From the NCBI GenBank assembly GCA_021797385.1, contig JAJZZW010000051.1, forward strand, positions 1-11,548: 11,548 bases of DNA. The letters run 5' to 3'. The translations under genes and the position numbers were made by a program. Of the stretch, positions 1 to 6,186 are shown piece after piece. How positions within the stretch are numbered: position 1 is the first letter of the stretch; every line of letters begins with the position of its first letter. The DNA comes from Thermoplasmata archaeon. GTDB lineage: Archaea > Thermoplasmatota > Thermoplasmata > Thermoplasmatales > Thermoplasmataceae. The notes beneath the pieces were generated by a model. That model did not search any database and was not told the origin of the DNA. It saw only the letters and a program-made list of their open reading frames with translations.

Positions 1-878
1 AGCGCAACATCTATTATTATACCCAGAGCAAGCACTACTGAAGCATATATATTATAATAAAAGGCCTTGCCAAAATTGCCTTTATAGGCAAGCATGAATG
101 CAGTCAGCATGATAACCCCGTGAAATGTTGTTGTGATATAAGATAAAATGTTCAATCGATATACAATATCTCCACCGAATGCAAGAGCAACCGAAAGAAT
201 CTGGTTAATCCCAGCAAATTTTAGCGCATTTACACCGAGAAGTGTGGCAAAACTATGAAGGTTATTTTCTCTATCATATTCCATATCCGGTATATGGTTA
301 TATAAGTCAAATCCCAGGGCCCAGAATATAGTGGCGAAAACGAAAAACCATGGTATTCTATCTATAATATAAACTGGATTGTGTGCCCCGATGGCTGCTA
401 TGGCACCTGCCATAACCGAAAGTCCCTGTATAGAAGCAATCTGATAGTTTGCAAATGAAGTATACCTCTTCATATAGGGATAGCTCATTATTACCAGAGC
501 ACCAAGAGGTGATATTGAAAACGCCACAATATTGATAAAATAAATTGAAATGAAATAACCAACAAGACCTATTGCTATCAGGGTATATGCATTTTTTACT
601 GTAATGACACCGGTAACCAGAGGTCTTGTTCTTGTCCTGGGATTTTTTGCATCTATGAACCTGTCGGCGAGATTATCATTTGTCATCCCCGCTATCCTTA
701 TAAAGAAAAGTGCAAAGAAAATTAGTATCAAAATTCTGAGAGAAGGTATACCACGGATCGCCAGAAAAGCACCGAGATAGGCCATGGGGAGGCTGAAAAA
801 AGTTTGCTCCATTCTGAGAAATCTTAAAACGATGTAAAGTTTGCTTTTTACATCTTTTGTCCCTCCAGGATCCCACAT
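1..878 (-). CDS. UbiA-family prenyltransferase, MqnP-like (partial, 3' end outside window)
   Basis: Integral-membrane enzyme of the UbiA superfamily, which attaches a polyprenyl chain to an aromatic or similar acceptor. The closest type by motif is the 4-hydroxybenzoate/menaquinone polyprenyltransferase group (MqnP-like). I translated it by hand: 292 codons are open to the window edge with no stop, so the C-terminus is missing. The first Asp-rich motif is DNLADRFID at residues 68-76, followed by NPRTRTRPL; the second is DLYNHIPDMEYD at 191-202. Both bind the Mg-diphosphate of the prenyl donor in this family. Long hydrophobic stretches between them fit the usual multi-helix bundle. The ATG at 876-878 gives an N-terminus of normal length before the RMEQTFFSLP segment, which matches the family's first conserved block. 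A TATA-like box sits 21-28 nt upstream. It follows the flavoprotein gene by 50 nt on the same strand. A role in respiratory quinone synthesis is inferred; another prenylated lipid is possible. Confidence 0.85.
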   Translation of the reverse strand, partial: MWDPGGTKDVKSKLYIVLRFLRMEQTFFSLPMAYLGAFLAIRGIPSLRILILIFFALFFIRIAGMTNDNLADRFIDAKNPRTRTRPLVTGVITVKNAYTLIAIGLVGYFISIYFINIVAFSISPLGALVIMSYPYMKRYTSFANYQIASIQGLSVMAGAIAAIGAHNPVYIIDRIPWFFVFATIFWALGFDLYNHIPDMEYDRENNLHSFATLLGVNALKFAGINQILSVALAFGGDIVYRLNILSYITTTFHGVIMLTAFMLAYKGNFGKAFYYNIYASVVLALGIIIDVA

Positions 879-898
879 CTTTCCCTATTTATGGCAAA

Positions 899-906
899 TT
901 AATAAA
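899..906 (-). promoter_or_regulatory. Candidate TATA box for the left-edge UbiA gene
   Basis: On the minus strand TTTATTAA lies at -28 to -21 relative to the ATG at 878. In archaea the TATA box is normally about 25 nt before the transcription start, so this spacing would give a leaderless mRNA. The 50-bp gap to the preceding gene is very AT-rich, so chance matches are likely. The gene could instead be read through from the flavoprotein gene. Confidence 0.4.
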
Positions 907-928
907 CCTTATTAAAAATTTTTCTCGA

Positions 929-1795
929 TTAAAAATGACTTATAATCCCCATTTTTCCCCTTCTGATTCTGTAATATTTAGAAAGAAATGCAGGCATTAA
1001 CGAATATATATATCCTGTATGTACTGATGATTCCTCAATATCCCAAGGATATCTACTTTTAATTCTTATGCCAGACCCATCAAAATTATCCAGAATTGAA
1101 ATGAATACCGGTTTGAAATCATTCATAACTCCGTTGAGGCGTGAACCGACGAAGGTACCCTCTCTCATAGCAAGCTCTCCCAATTTTATATCCGAGTCAA
1201 CAATATCTCCAACGGCATATATACCATCCTTTACCTTGAAATTTCTATCAACTTTCAGGAAATTTTTAAACAGCGCAGGTTTGCAGCGTGGAAAAATGAA
1301 ATCTGGTTCTGGAGATATAGATATTCCTGCGGTTTTCAGGAAATTTTTAACGGCGATTGCAACATCTTCCCCCAACCAACTCATAAAGCTACCACTATAA
1401 CCTGCCTTTATTCCAGTTTTATTTAATTTTAATATATACTGCAACAGAATATAATCATCAAATTCATTTTCAGAAGCAATATAATGATTCCCGTAAAACC
1501 TGACATTGTCCATGAATCTTATCTGTCCTTCTCTGGAACATCCTGCTGCAATAACAATGTTTTCCCCACGATATTCATGCTCATCGGTTTCCACTGAATA
1601 ATTATTCATATTTACTCTAACCACTTTTTCACTTACAGCGCGTGGAATATTTATTTTTATATCTGATTTTTTTGAATGATAAACAAAGACACCGTTTGAA
1701 TCCATTAGCAAAGTATTACTCTTATCTTTTATAGTATAATAAGCATTCAATCCCGAGTAGCCTGCACCGATGATTATGTTTTTATATTCCTCCAA
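929..1795 (-). CDS. Short FAD-dependent pyridine nucleotide-disulfide-type oxidoreductase (NDH-2/SQR-like)
   Basis: Predicted flavoprotein of 288 residues. The N-terminal FAD-binding fold has GAGYSGL at residues 10-16 after a hydrophobic strand, and a VIAAG segment at 81-85. YAVGDI at 193-198 is the second FAD-contact motif typical of NDH-2, SQR and related two-dinucleotide-fold proteins. Those families are usually nearer 380-430 residues; here the middle NAD(P)-binding region is short and its glycine motif is degenerate (AGYSGSF, 131-137, preceded by Lys). No CxxC redox disulfide is present. The C-terminal tail is Tyr/Arg-rich with hydrophobic residues and could be a membrane-association helix. 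The start is TTG at 1795, 5 nt after the regulator's stop codon; GGAGG overlaps this start and no ATG or GTG offers a better one. With UbiA and methyltransferase genes around it, a quinone-reducing role is plausible but inferred. Its electron donor cannot be told. Confidence 0.7.
   Translation of the reverse strand: MEEYKNIIIGAGYSGLNAYYTIKDKSNTLLMDSNGVFVYHSKKSDIKINIPRAVSEKVVRVNMNNYSVETDEHEYRGENIVIAAGCSREGQIRFMDNVRFYGNHYIASENEFDDYILLQYILKLNKTGIKAGYSGSFMSWLGEDVAIAVKNFLKTAGISISPEPDFIFPRCKPALFKNFLKVDRNFKVKDGIYAVGDIVDSDIKLGELAMREGTFVGSRLNGVMNDFKPVFISILDNFDGSGIRIKSRYPWDIEESSVHTGYIYSLMPAFLSKYYRIRRGKMGIISHF
1253..1350. repeat. Two identical 17-bp direct repeats inside the flavoprotein gene
   Basis: TTTCAGGAAATTTTTAA occurs at 1253-1269 and again at 1334-1350. 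The 81-bp offset is exactly 27 codons, and both copies are read in the same frame, giving the peptide KNFLK at residues 150-154 and 177-181 of the oxidoreductase. It may be coincidence in AT-rich coding sequence or the trace of a small internal duplication; the flanking residues are not similar. Confidence 0.5.
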
Positions 1796-1800
1796 AAGAT

Positions 1801-2475
1801 CTACTCTCTGTCTACCGTTATATTTTTTACAGATGCAATTTCACTATCCAGAAAATATTTCAGCGACTTCCGTATAATTAAGTCCAGAGTTGTTGGAGGT
1901 ATATTCAGTGTTGCAGAAAGTTCCATGAGATTAATTCTCTTCGGAACATCAAAAAATCCAAGGTCGTATGCCTCTTTTACAATGAAAAGTGATTTTTTGT
2001 CTACCTTGGATTTTTTATATATATTTATTAATACGTCATTTCCTGTTGCATTCTTTAATCTTTCAGAGAGCTCCCTAACCAGTTCCATACTGGTCATTGA
2101 CATATACCATATATTTTCCCCTTTCTCTATTTTCTCTTCCTTGGTAAACGATGCATCCCCTTCCCCGGTGTATTTTTTTATTATGCCGAGTACTGGGCAT
2201 TCCTCAGTGGCCAATTTTATTATCATAATATTATCATTACTGTATAAAGTGTCAACATTAAGAACTTCACTGCTTGCCTTAATTGACGAAAGTATTTTCC
2301 CGAGGTCATTATTTTTATAATAAATCTCTGCAATTTCATAAACGACACCGTCTTTTATTTCTTTCTTTATTACTCTTGAATTAATCCCGAACTCCGAATA
2401 TAAACCACTGAGCGAACAGCTCTGATTTTTTATTCTGAATTTAACATCCATCTGTGTTCCCTCTCTGTGTGTCAT
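1801..2475 (-). CDS. HTH_10-family (bacterio-opsin activator type) transcriptional regulator
   Basis: Predicted DNA-binding regulator of 224 residues. The C-terminal part (about 163-211) has the pattern of the archaeal HTH_10 / bacterio-opsin activator helix-turn-helix: AYDLGFFDVP at 169-178, then ELSATLNIPPTTLDLIIRKS at 185-204. The N-terminal ~150 residues are mixed alpha/beta and probably a sensory domain; CPVLGIIKKYTGEG (93-106) lies in it, and only two cysteines are present (20, 93). The ligand or signal is unknown. Two starts are possible: ATG at 2475 (used here) and ATG at 2451, eight residues in. The second has a better purine-rich ribosome site (GAGAGGG about 8 nt upstream) and may be the real one. 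The flavoprotein gene follows after 5 nt, so the two are almost certainly co-transcribed, and the regulator may control this cluster. Confidence 0.8.
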   Translation of the reverse strand: MTHREGTQMDVKFRIKNQSCSLSGLYSEFGINSRVIKKEIKDGVVYEIAEIYYKNNDLGKILSSIKASSEVLNVDTLYSNDNIMIIKLATEECPVLGIIKKYTGEGDASFTKEEKIEKGENIWYMSMTSMELVRELSERLKNATGNDVLINIYKKSKVDKKSLFIVKEAYDLGFFDVPKRINLMELSATLNIPPTTLDLIIRKSLKYFLDSEIASVKNITVDRE

Positions 2476-2487
2476 ATTGCGCCTTAC

Positions 2488-2515
2488 AAAATATATGCAT
2501 AATGGGTTATAAATT
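2488..2515 (-). promoter_or_regulatory. Candidate promoter region of the HTH_10 regulator
   Basis: Two TATA-like elements lie on the minus strand before the ATG at 2475: CATATATTTT at 2488-2497 (-13 to -22) and AATTTATAAC at 2506-2515 (-31 to -40). The nearer box would place the transcription start inside the first codons and so favour the inner ATG at 2451. The farther box would give a short leader for the outer ATG. Sequence alone does not decide this. Confidence 0.35.
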
Positions 2516-2547
2516 TTTGTAATCTATGATTAATAGTCTGACCATTT

Positions 2548-3297
2548 TTAAAGTTTTGCACCTGTAATTACAATCCATGATTTGTAGAACGATTTTCCAT
2601 CCCACCGGATTGTAGAGGAATACCCACTTCTGTCATTTATAATATATTCAAGGGATTTTATACCCTCATCTGATTTTTTATCCACTGGATTTAACCACTG
2701 TTCAAACGTAATTTTCCTGCTATAGATTTCACTTTTAATATTGATGAATCCAGCATTCTCTAAAATTGTTTCCCACTCTTTCGGGGATGCAGCGTACATA
2801 TGGGATGGGTCACGCATTCTCTCCATATTATTCAAACTATTTATCATATTATCCGGTGCGGTCATATCGTCTATTCCTATCCTGCCACCTGATTTCAGAA
2901 CCCTGTAGCATTCATTTGCAAATTCATTTTTATTCCTGAAATGATGCGGGGCCCTCCTGGATGTAACAATATCAAACTTTTCATCCTCAAATGGCATAGA
3001 ATCAACATAGCCTTTGACCGTAATTACATTTTTGAGTCCATTTTCCTCAGCAAGCTTTCTGGTTTCATCGAGCATTTTATCAACCATATCCAGAGCATAA
3101 ACTTTTGATATTTTCTGTGCCAATTTAACTGCAGTGAAACCAGCACCAGTGGCTGCATCAAGCCCGATCATATCTCTATTCAGTTCAAGCATATTCATGA
3201 GAATATTTAGATCATTGTCTCTTGCATGGGATTCACTTTTTGAATAGTAATCAGAGTTTTTGGAAAAAAAATCTTTCGTTCTATCATATCCATTCAT
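2548..3297 (-). CDS. Class I SAM-dependent methyltransferase, UbiE-like
   Basis: Soluble methyltransferase of 249 residues with the Rossmann-type SAM fold. Motif I is GLDAATGAGFTA at 45-56; the acidic ribose-contact region is YALDMVDKML at 67-76; DSMPFEDEKFDIV at 99-111 and RAPHHF at 115-120 match motifs II and post-II of the UbiE/COG2226-like group; YRVLKSGGRI at 131-140 is motif III. Its substrate is not readable from sequence. Methylation of a menaquinone-type ring is attractive because UbiA and a flavoprotein lie downstream on the same strand, but many unrelated small-molecule methyltransferases share these motifs. The ATG at 3297 is well supported by a TATA box at -21 to -28. It ends 72 nt before the regulator start, which appears to have its own promoter. 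Confidence 0.82.
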   Translation of the reverse strand: MNGYDRTKDFFSKNSDYYSKSESHARDNDLNILMNMLELNRDMIGLDAATGAGFTAVKLAQKISKVYALDMVDKMLDETRKLAEENGLKNVITVKGYVDSMPFEDEKFDIVTSRRAPHHFRNKNEFANECYRVLKSGGRIGIDDMTAPDNMINSLNNMERMRDPSHMYAASPKEWETILENAGFINIKSEIYSRKITFEQWLNPVDKKSDEGIKSLEYIINDRSGYSSTIRWDGKSFYKSWIVITGAKL

Positions 3298-3317
3298 GAA
3301 AAAATATTGTTACAGCG

Positions 3318-3325
3318 TATATAAA
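3318..3325 (-). promoter_or_regulatory. TATA box for the methyltransferase gene
   Basis: TTTATATA on the minus strand is at -28 to -21 from the ATG at 3297, preceded by AG. It is a near-consensus archaeal TATA box at the spacing expected for a leaderless transcript, and no Shine-Dalgarno sequence lies before the ATG, which agrees. Confidence 0.65.
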
Positions 3326-3350
3326 CTAATCTCAAATTATTGTATTATAT

Positions 3351-3358
3351 AAAAATAA
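3351..3358 (-). terminator. Possible T-rich terminator of the tRNA-Leu gene
   Basis: About 10 nt past the tRNA 3' end the minus strand reads TTATTTTT, a T-rich run of the sort that stops archaeal RNA polymerase. The whole gap is AT-rich, so this is only suggestive. Confidence 0.3.
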
Positions 3359-3367
3359 ACTCCCAAA

Positions 3368-3451
3368 TGCGGAGAGTGGGATTTGAACCCACGAATCCCT
3401 GCGGAAATGGACCCTAAATCCATCGCCTTTTCCTAGCTCGGCAATCTCCGC
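3368..3451 (-). tRNA. tRNA-Leu (anticodon UAG)
   Basis: Folded by eye on the minus strand. The acceptor stem GCGGAGA pairs with TCTCCGC over 7 bp, with discriminator A at 3368. The D-stem is GCC/GGC with GG in the loop. The anticodon stem ATGGA/TCCAT encloses TTTAGGG, giving anticodon UAG at 3414-3416, which reads CUA and other CUN leucine codons. A long variable arm (TCC paired with GGA) marks it as class II, as expected for Leu. The T-arm is GTGGG, loop TTCAAAT, CCCAC. There is no intron, and CCA is not encoded (the next bases read TTT), so it must be added enzymatically. A TATA box lies 20-29 nt upstream. Confidence 0.95.
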
Positions 3452-3470
3452 ACACTCTGTATTATGTAAG

Positions 3471-3480
3471 TTTATATATA
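3471..3480. promoter_or_regulatory. TATA element probably shared by tRNA-Leu (-) and the isochorismatase-fold gene (+)
   Basis: TTTATATATA contains a self-complementary TATATATA core. On the minus strand it lies about 20-29 nt before the tRNA 5' end, a good promoter distance. On the plus strand it lies about 44-53 nt before the ATG at 3524, which would give a leader of roughly 20 nt. No better TATA match was seen for either gene in the 72-bp gap. Confidence 0.5.
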
Positions 3481-3523
3481 ATTTATTGAACAAATTAGAA
3501 ATACAGTTCAAGCATCATGGATT

Positions 3524-4099
3524 ATGATAGATCCGGATGATACTGCAGTGGTAATGATTAATTACAGTACGGACTTTTTCAGGCATACGTTCAGCAAAAT
3601 GGAGTTTCTGATGGGTATGGATTATATGAATTCCTTCATTTCTAAATATAATATTCCTGTTCTATTCACCAGAAGAAAACTCTATTATGATATTCGCAAT
3701 CATGAATTAAAAGAGATACGGGATTTCAAGGAAAAAAACAGGAAGAAGAATATGCCTCCGGGATCTGATTACGATGAAAATTTTATAAAGGAATTTAATA
3801 GAAAAATAGCCATTGAAAATGAAATAAATGTTCATAGGGAGGATATTTTTTTTCAGAGCAACATTGAAAACATATTGAACAATATGGGAAGAAAAACAAT
3901 ATTATTCGGCGGGTTTTTTACGGATACTGATGTATTCATCAGTTCTGTAAGTGCCAGCATCCGTGAGTACAGAAGCCTGGTGGTATCTGACATATCTTCC
4001 ACCTACTCTGAGCGTTTATACTTTCAGTCCCTGGAAATGATTAGTCAGTTCATAGACATTATAGATACCAGAGACCTCGGAGAGGATTTTCCGGTATAG
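3524..4099 (+). CDS. Isochorismatase-fold (cysteine hydrolase family) protein lacking the catalytic cysteine
   Basis: Protein of 191 residues resembling the isochorismatase/nicotinamidase/N-carbamoylsarcosine amidase superfamily. The first strand and NYSTDFF at 13-19 fit the family's D-x-x-x-DF block, with D17 as the usual triad Asp. NIPVLFTRR at 43-51 fits the second strand. FGGFFTDTDVFISSVSASIR at 128-147 fits the block that normally reads G-x-x-T-D-x-C-V; the Cys position holds Asp136. The protein contains no cysteine anywhere. The usual Lys position appears to be His104 or Arg105. It is therefore unlikely to work by the family's thiol chemistry and may be a pseudoenzyme, a binding protein or an enzyme with altered chemistry. 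The ATG at 3524 directly precedes the expected first strand. The acyl-CoA synthetase follows on the same strand after 112 nt but seems to have its own promoter. Family assignment is fairly good; function is unknown. Confidence 0.68.
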   Translation: MIDPDDTAVVMINYSTDFFRHTFSKMEFLMGMDYMNSFISKYNIPVLFTRRKLYYDIRNHELKEIRDFKEKNRKKNMPPGSDYDENFIKEFNRKIAIENEINVHREDIFFQSNIENILNNMGRKTILFGGFFTDTDVFISSVSASIREYRSLVVSDISSTYSERLYFQSLEMISQFIDIIDTRDLGEDFPV

Positions 4100-4191
4100 T
4101 TATGATAGGTAAATTATTTAACAGGCTAACATCGTTATAAATATTATTTAAGCGTTGAAATGTTATAGTTCCAATAGGTAAACTATTTAAC
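4096..4191. repeat. Two 27-bp imperfect direct repeats before the acyl-CoA synthetase gene
   Basis: The pattern ATAGTT-NNN-ATAGGTAAA-Y-TATTTAAC occurs at 4096-4122 and 4165-4191, matching at 23 of 27 positions with a 69-bp offset. The first copy overlaps the TAG stop of the isochorismatase-fold gene. The second ends 20 nt before the ATG at 4212. The core GGTAAAT-T-ATTTAAC of copy 1 is an imperfect dyad (6 of 7 arm positions pair), the shape of a dimeric regulator's site. The TATTTAA in copy 2 lies about where the TATA box would be. Confidence 0.6.
4181..4190 (+). promoter_or_regulatory. Candidate TATA box of the acyl-CoA synthetase gene
   Basis: AACTATTTAA ends 22 nt before the ATG at 4212, fitting a leaderless transcript; no Shine-Dalgarno sequence is visible there. 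It is part of the second repeat copy, so a protein bound to the repeat could block or help TBP binding. An alternative TATA element, TTATAAATA at 4135-4143 between the two repeats, would give a longer leader. Confidence 0.45.
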
Positions 4192-4211
4192 CCCATGATA
4201 AATAATAGTTT

Positions 4212-6185
4212 ATGCTGGAACAGTTATTTAAGCCTAAAAGTATAGCAATTGTTGGTGCATCATCTGACAGCCTCAAGGTTGGCAATATCATTTTAAGGAA
4301 TATAGCATCATCTTACTCTGGTAAAATTTATCCCGTAAATAATAAGAGTACCGAAATATCCGGTTATACCGTATATAAAAACCTTAGAGATATCAAGGAA
4401 CCTATTGATCTCGTAGTAATTGTTGTTCCAAGGGATGCTGTACCCGGGGTGATGGAGGATGCAGCAGCAGTAAAGGCCGGCGCTGCAATAATTATCACAT
4501 CAGGTTTCAAGGAAACTGATCAACACGGTGCGGAACTCGAAGATAAGATAATGGCAACTGCAAGGGAAAATAATATAAGGGTACTTGGTCCGAACACTAT
4601 TGGTTTAATAACACCGGAAGTTAATGCAACATTTGCATTTGCAGATGTAAAAAGGGGAAAGGCTGCAATTGTTGCACAGAGCGGGGGGCTCGGTGTATAC
4701 ATGCTTAACTGGGCCCAGGAATCCAATGTAGGAATAAGCTATTTCATAAGTCTTGGAAACCAGGCAGATGTGGACGAAACAGATGCCCTGAAGTTCCTTT
4801 CTTCGGACGTTGAAACCCGGGCGGTATTTTCATATCTGGAGGGTGTTTCATCGGGGAATAAATTCCTATCAGTTATACCGGATGTTACAAGAAGAAAGCC
4901 GGTAATATTCCTAAAGGGCGGAATAGGCAAAACCGGCGCAGCTGCTGTTAAGACACATACGGCCAGTGTTGCTGGGTCTATAGATATTTTCCGGGCAGCA
5001 GTGAGAACCGTAGGAGGCATCTTTGTTGATAATATAGAGGATATGCTCAATCTTGCAAAGATAGTGCTCTCCTCAGAGCCGGTAACAGGAGATATCCTTA
5101 TTATAACAAATTCAGGGGGCCACGGTGTGCTTGCAACCGACGCAATAGACACAGAAGGACTAAAGGAAATAGAACTTCCGGACAGGATAAAGCAGGAGCT
5201 GCTCAGTGTAATACCTGCGCAGAGTACACCAAGAAATCCAATAGACCTTTCCGGTGACGCTGACTATACCAGATATAACAACGCTCTGGGAATAGTAAAG
5301 GATCTGGACTGTACAAAAATAGTTATAGTACAGTCACTACCAATGGTTACCTGTTCTGATGTTGCAAAGGCAGTTGTAAATTATCGTGGAAAGGGGGTAA
5401 TAGGAATTACCATGGGTTTAGATCAGAATGCGGCTGCAAAACTTCTGGATTCTGTATCGGTGCCATCATTTATATTTCCTGAGGATGCCATCAAATCCAT
5501 AAAATATATGGTAGACAAGCCGGAACCTGTAAAAAAGATCAGGACGCCTGATCCCATAAGAAAGGCTGCTGACCTCGTCAAGGGAAAGACCTACCTGAGG
5601 GATTTCGAGGCAATGGAGCTTATGGAAATATACGGCATAAGAACCCCTCTGTACGCTATGGCAGAAAATGTTGACGAAGCCCAGGCTGGATCAGACACAG
5701 TTGGATATCCATTTGTCATGAAAATTTCCCCGGATACTCCTGTACACAAAACAGATGTAAAAGGGGTTATCATGAACGTGGAGAAAGATATGGTTTCACA
5801 GGCATTTACAGAACTCAACTATAAAAGGGTGATAATGCAGCAGCAGATTTCAGGAGCGGAAATATTTATAGGAGGAATAAACGATCCTGTATTTGGTCCA
5901 GCCATTGTGGTAGGAATAGGTGGCGTTTACATGGAAGTTATCAAAAGCCTGAGCTATGGTATATGCCCTGTTTCGGAGGATGAAGCATACAGGATGATAA
6001 AGGAGAGCAAGATTCTGGATATGCTCAGAGCAAGAAACAGCAATTACGATGTAAATGCAACGGTTAGTGCCATTTCAAAGATATCAAACATGTTCATAGA
6101 TCTGAATATTAAGGAAATGGATATAAATCCGTTAATCGTTAATGAAAAAGGGGCCTTTGCAGTGGATGTGAGAATTGTTCTCTAA
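4212..6185 (+). CDS. Acetate/acyl-CoA ligase (ADP-forming), fused alpha-beta subunits
   Basis: Cytoplasmic enzyme of 657 residues that interconverts acyl-CoA + ADP + Pi and acid + ATP + CoA, the archaeal route for making ATP from acetyl-CoA and other acyl-CoAs. Domains in order: a CoA-binding Rossmann domain with IAIVGASSDSLKVG at 11-24; a succinyl-CoA-ligase-like domain with AQSGGLGVYM at 155-164 and the phosphohistidine loop VKTHTASVAG at 246-255 (His249); a second ligase-like domain with TNSGGHGV at 299-306; a linker near 435-455; and a C-terminal ATP-grasp domain. The latter has GYPFVMKISP at 498-507, HKTDVKGV at 512-519 and GIGGVYMEV at 568-576. His512 sits where this family has its second phosphate-relay histidine. 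Many homologues are split or in beta-alpha order; here alpha-beta are fused, slightly shorter than the usual ~700. Acyl specificity cannot be read. Its stop is 1 nt from the stop of the convergent UbiA gene. Confidence 0.92.
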   Translation: MLEQLFKPKSIAIVGASSDSLKVGNIILRNIASSYSGKIYPVNNKSTEISGYTVYKNLRDIKEPIDLVVIVVPRDAVPGVMEDAAAVKAGAAIIITSGFKETDQHGAELEDKIMATARENNIRVLGPNTIGLITPEVNATFAFADVKRGKAAIVAQSGGLGVYMLNWAQESNVGISYFISLGNQADVDETDALKFLSSDVETRAVFSYLEGVSSGNKFLSVIPDVTRRKPVIFLKGGIGKTGAAAVKTHTASVAGSIDIFRAAVRTVGGIFVDNIEDMLNLAKIVLSSEPVTGDILIITNSGGHGVLATDAIDTEGLKEIELPDRIKQELLSVIPAQSTPRNPIDLSGDADYTRYNNALGIVKDLDCTKIVIVQSLPMVTCSDVAKAVVNYRGKGVIGITMGLDQNAAAKLLDSVSVPSFIFPEDAIKSIKYMVDKPEPVKKIRTPDPIRKAADLVKGKTYLRDFEAMELMEIYGIRTPLYAMAENVDEAQAGSDTVGYPFVMKISPDTPVHKTDVKGVIMNVEKDMVSQAFTELNYKRVIMQQQISGAEIFIGGINDPVFGPAIVVGIGGVYMEVIKSLSYGICPVSEDEAYRMIKESKILDMLRARNSNYDVNATVSAISKISNMFIDLNIKEMDINPLIVNEKGAFAVDVRIVL

Positions 6186-6186
6186 T

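Noticed and set aside
3368..3451. tRNA-Leu as an integration (att) site for a mobile element
   Set aside because: No second copy of the tRNA 3' end, integrase gene or element-like genes appear in the window; the neighbouring genes look like ordinary chromosome.
3517..3540. A 7-codon ORF (ATG at 3517, TGA at 3538) overlapping the start of the isochorismatase-fold gene
   Set aside because: It has no ribosome site and is as short as expected by chance in AT-rich DNA; no sign of a regulatory leader peptide.
4739..5152. A 137-codon minus-strand open frame inside the acyl-CoA synthetase gene
   Set aside because: It is opposite the phosphohistidine-loop region of a well-supported enzyme, and shows no recognisable motif.
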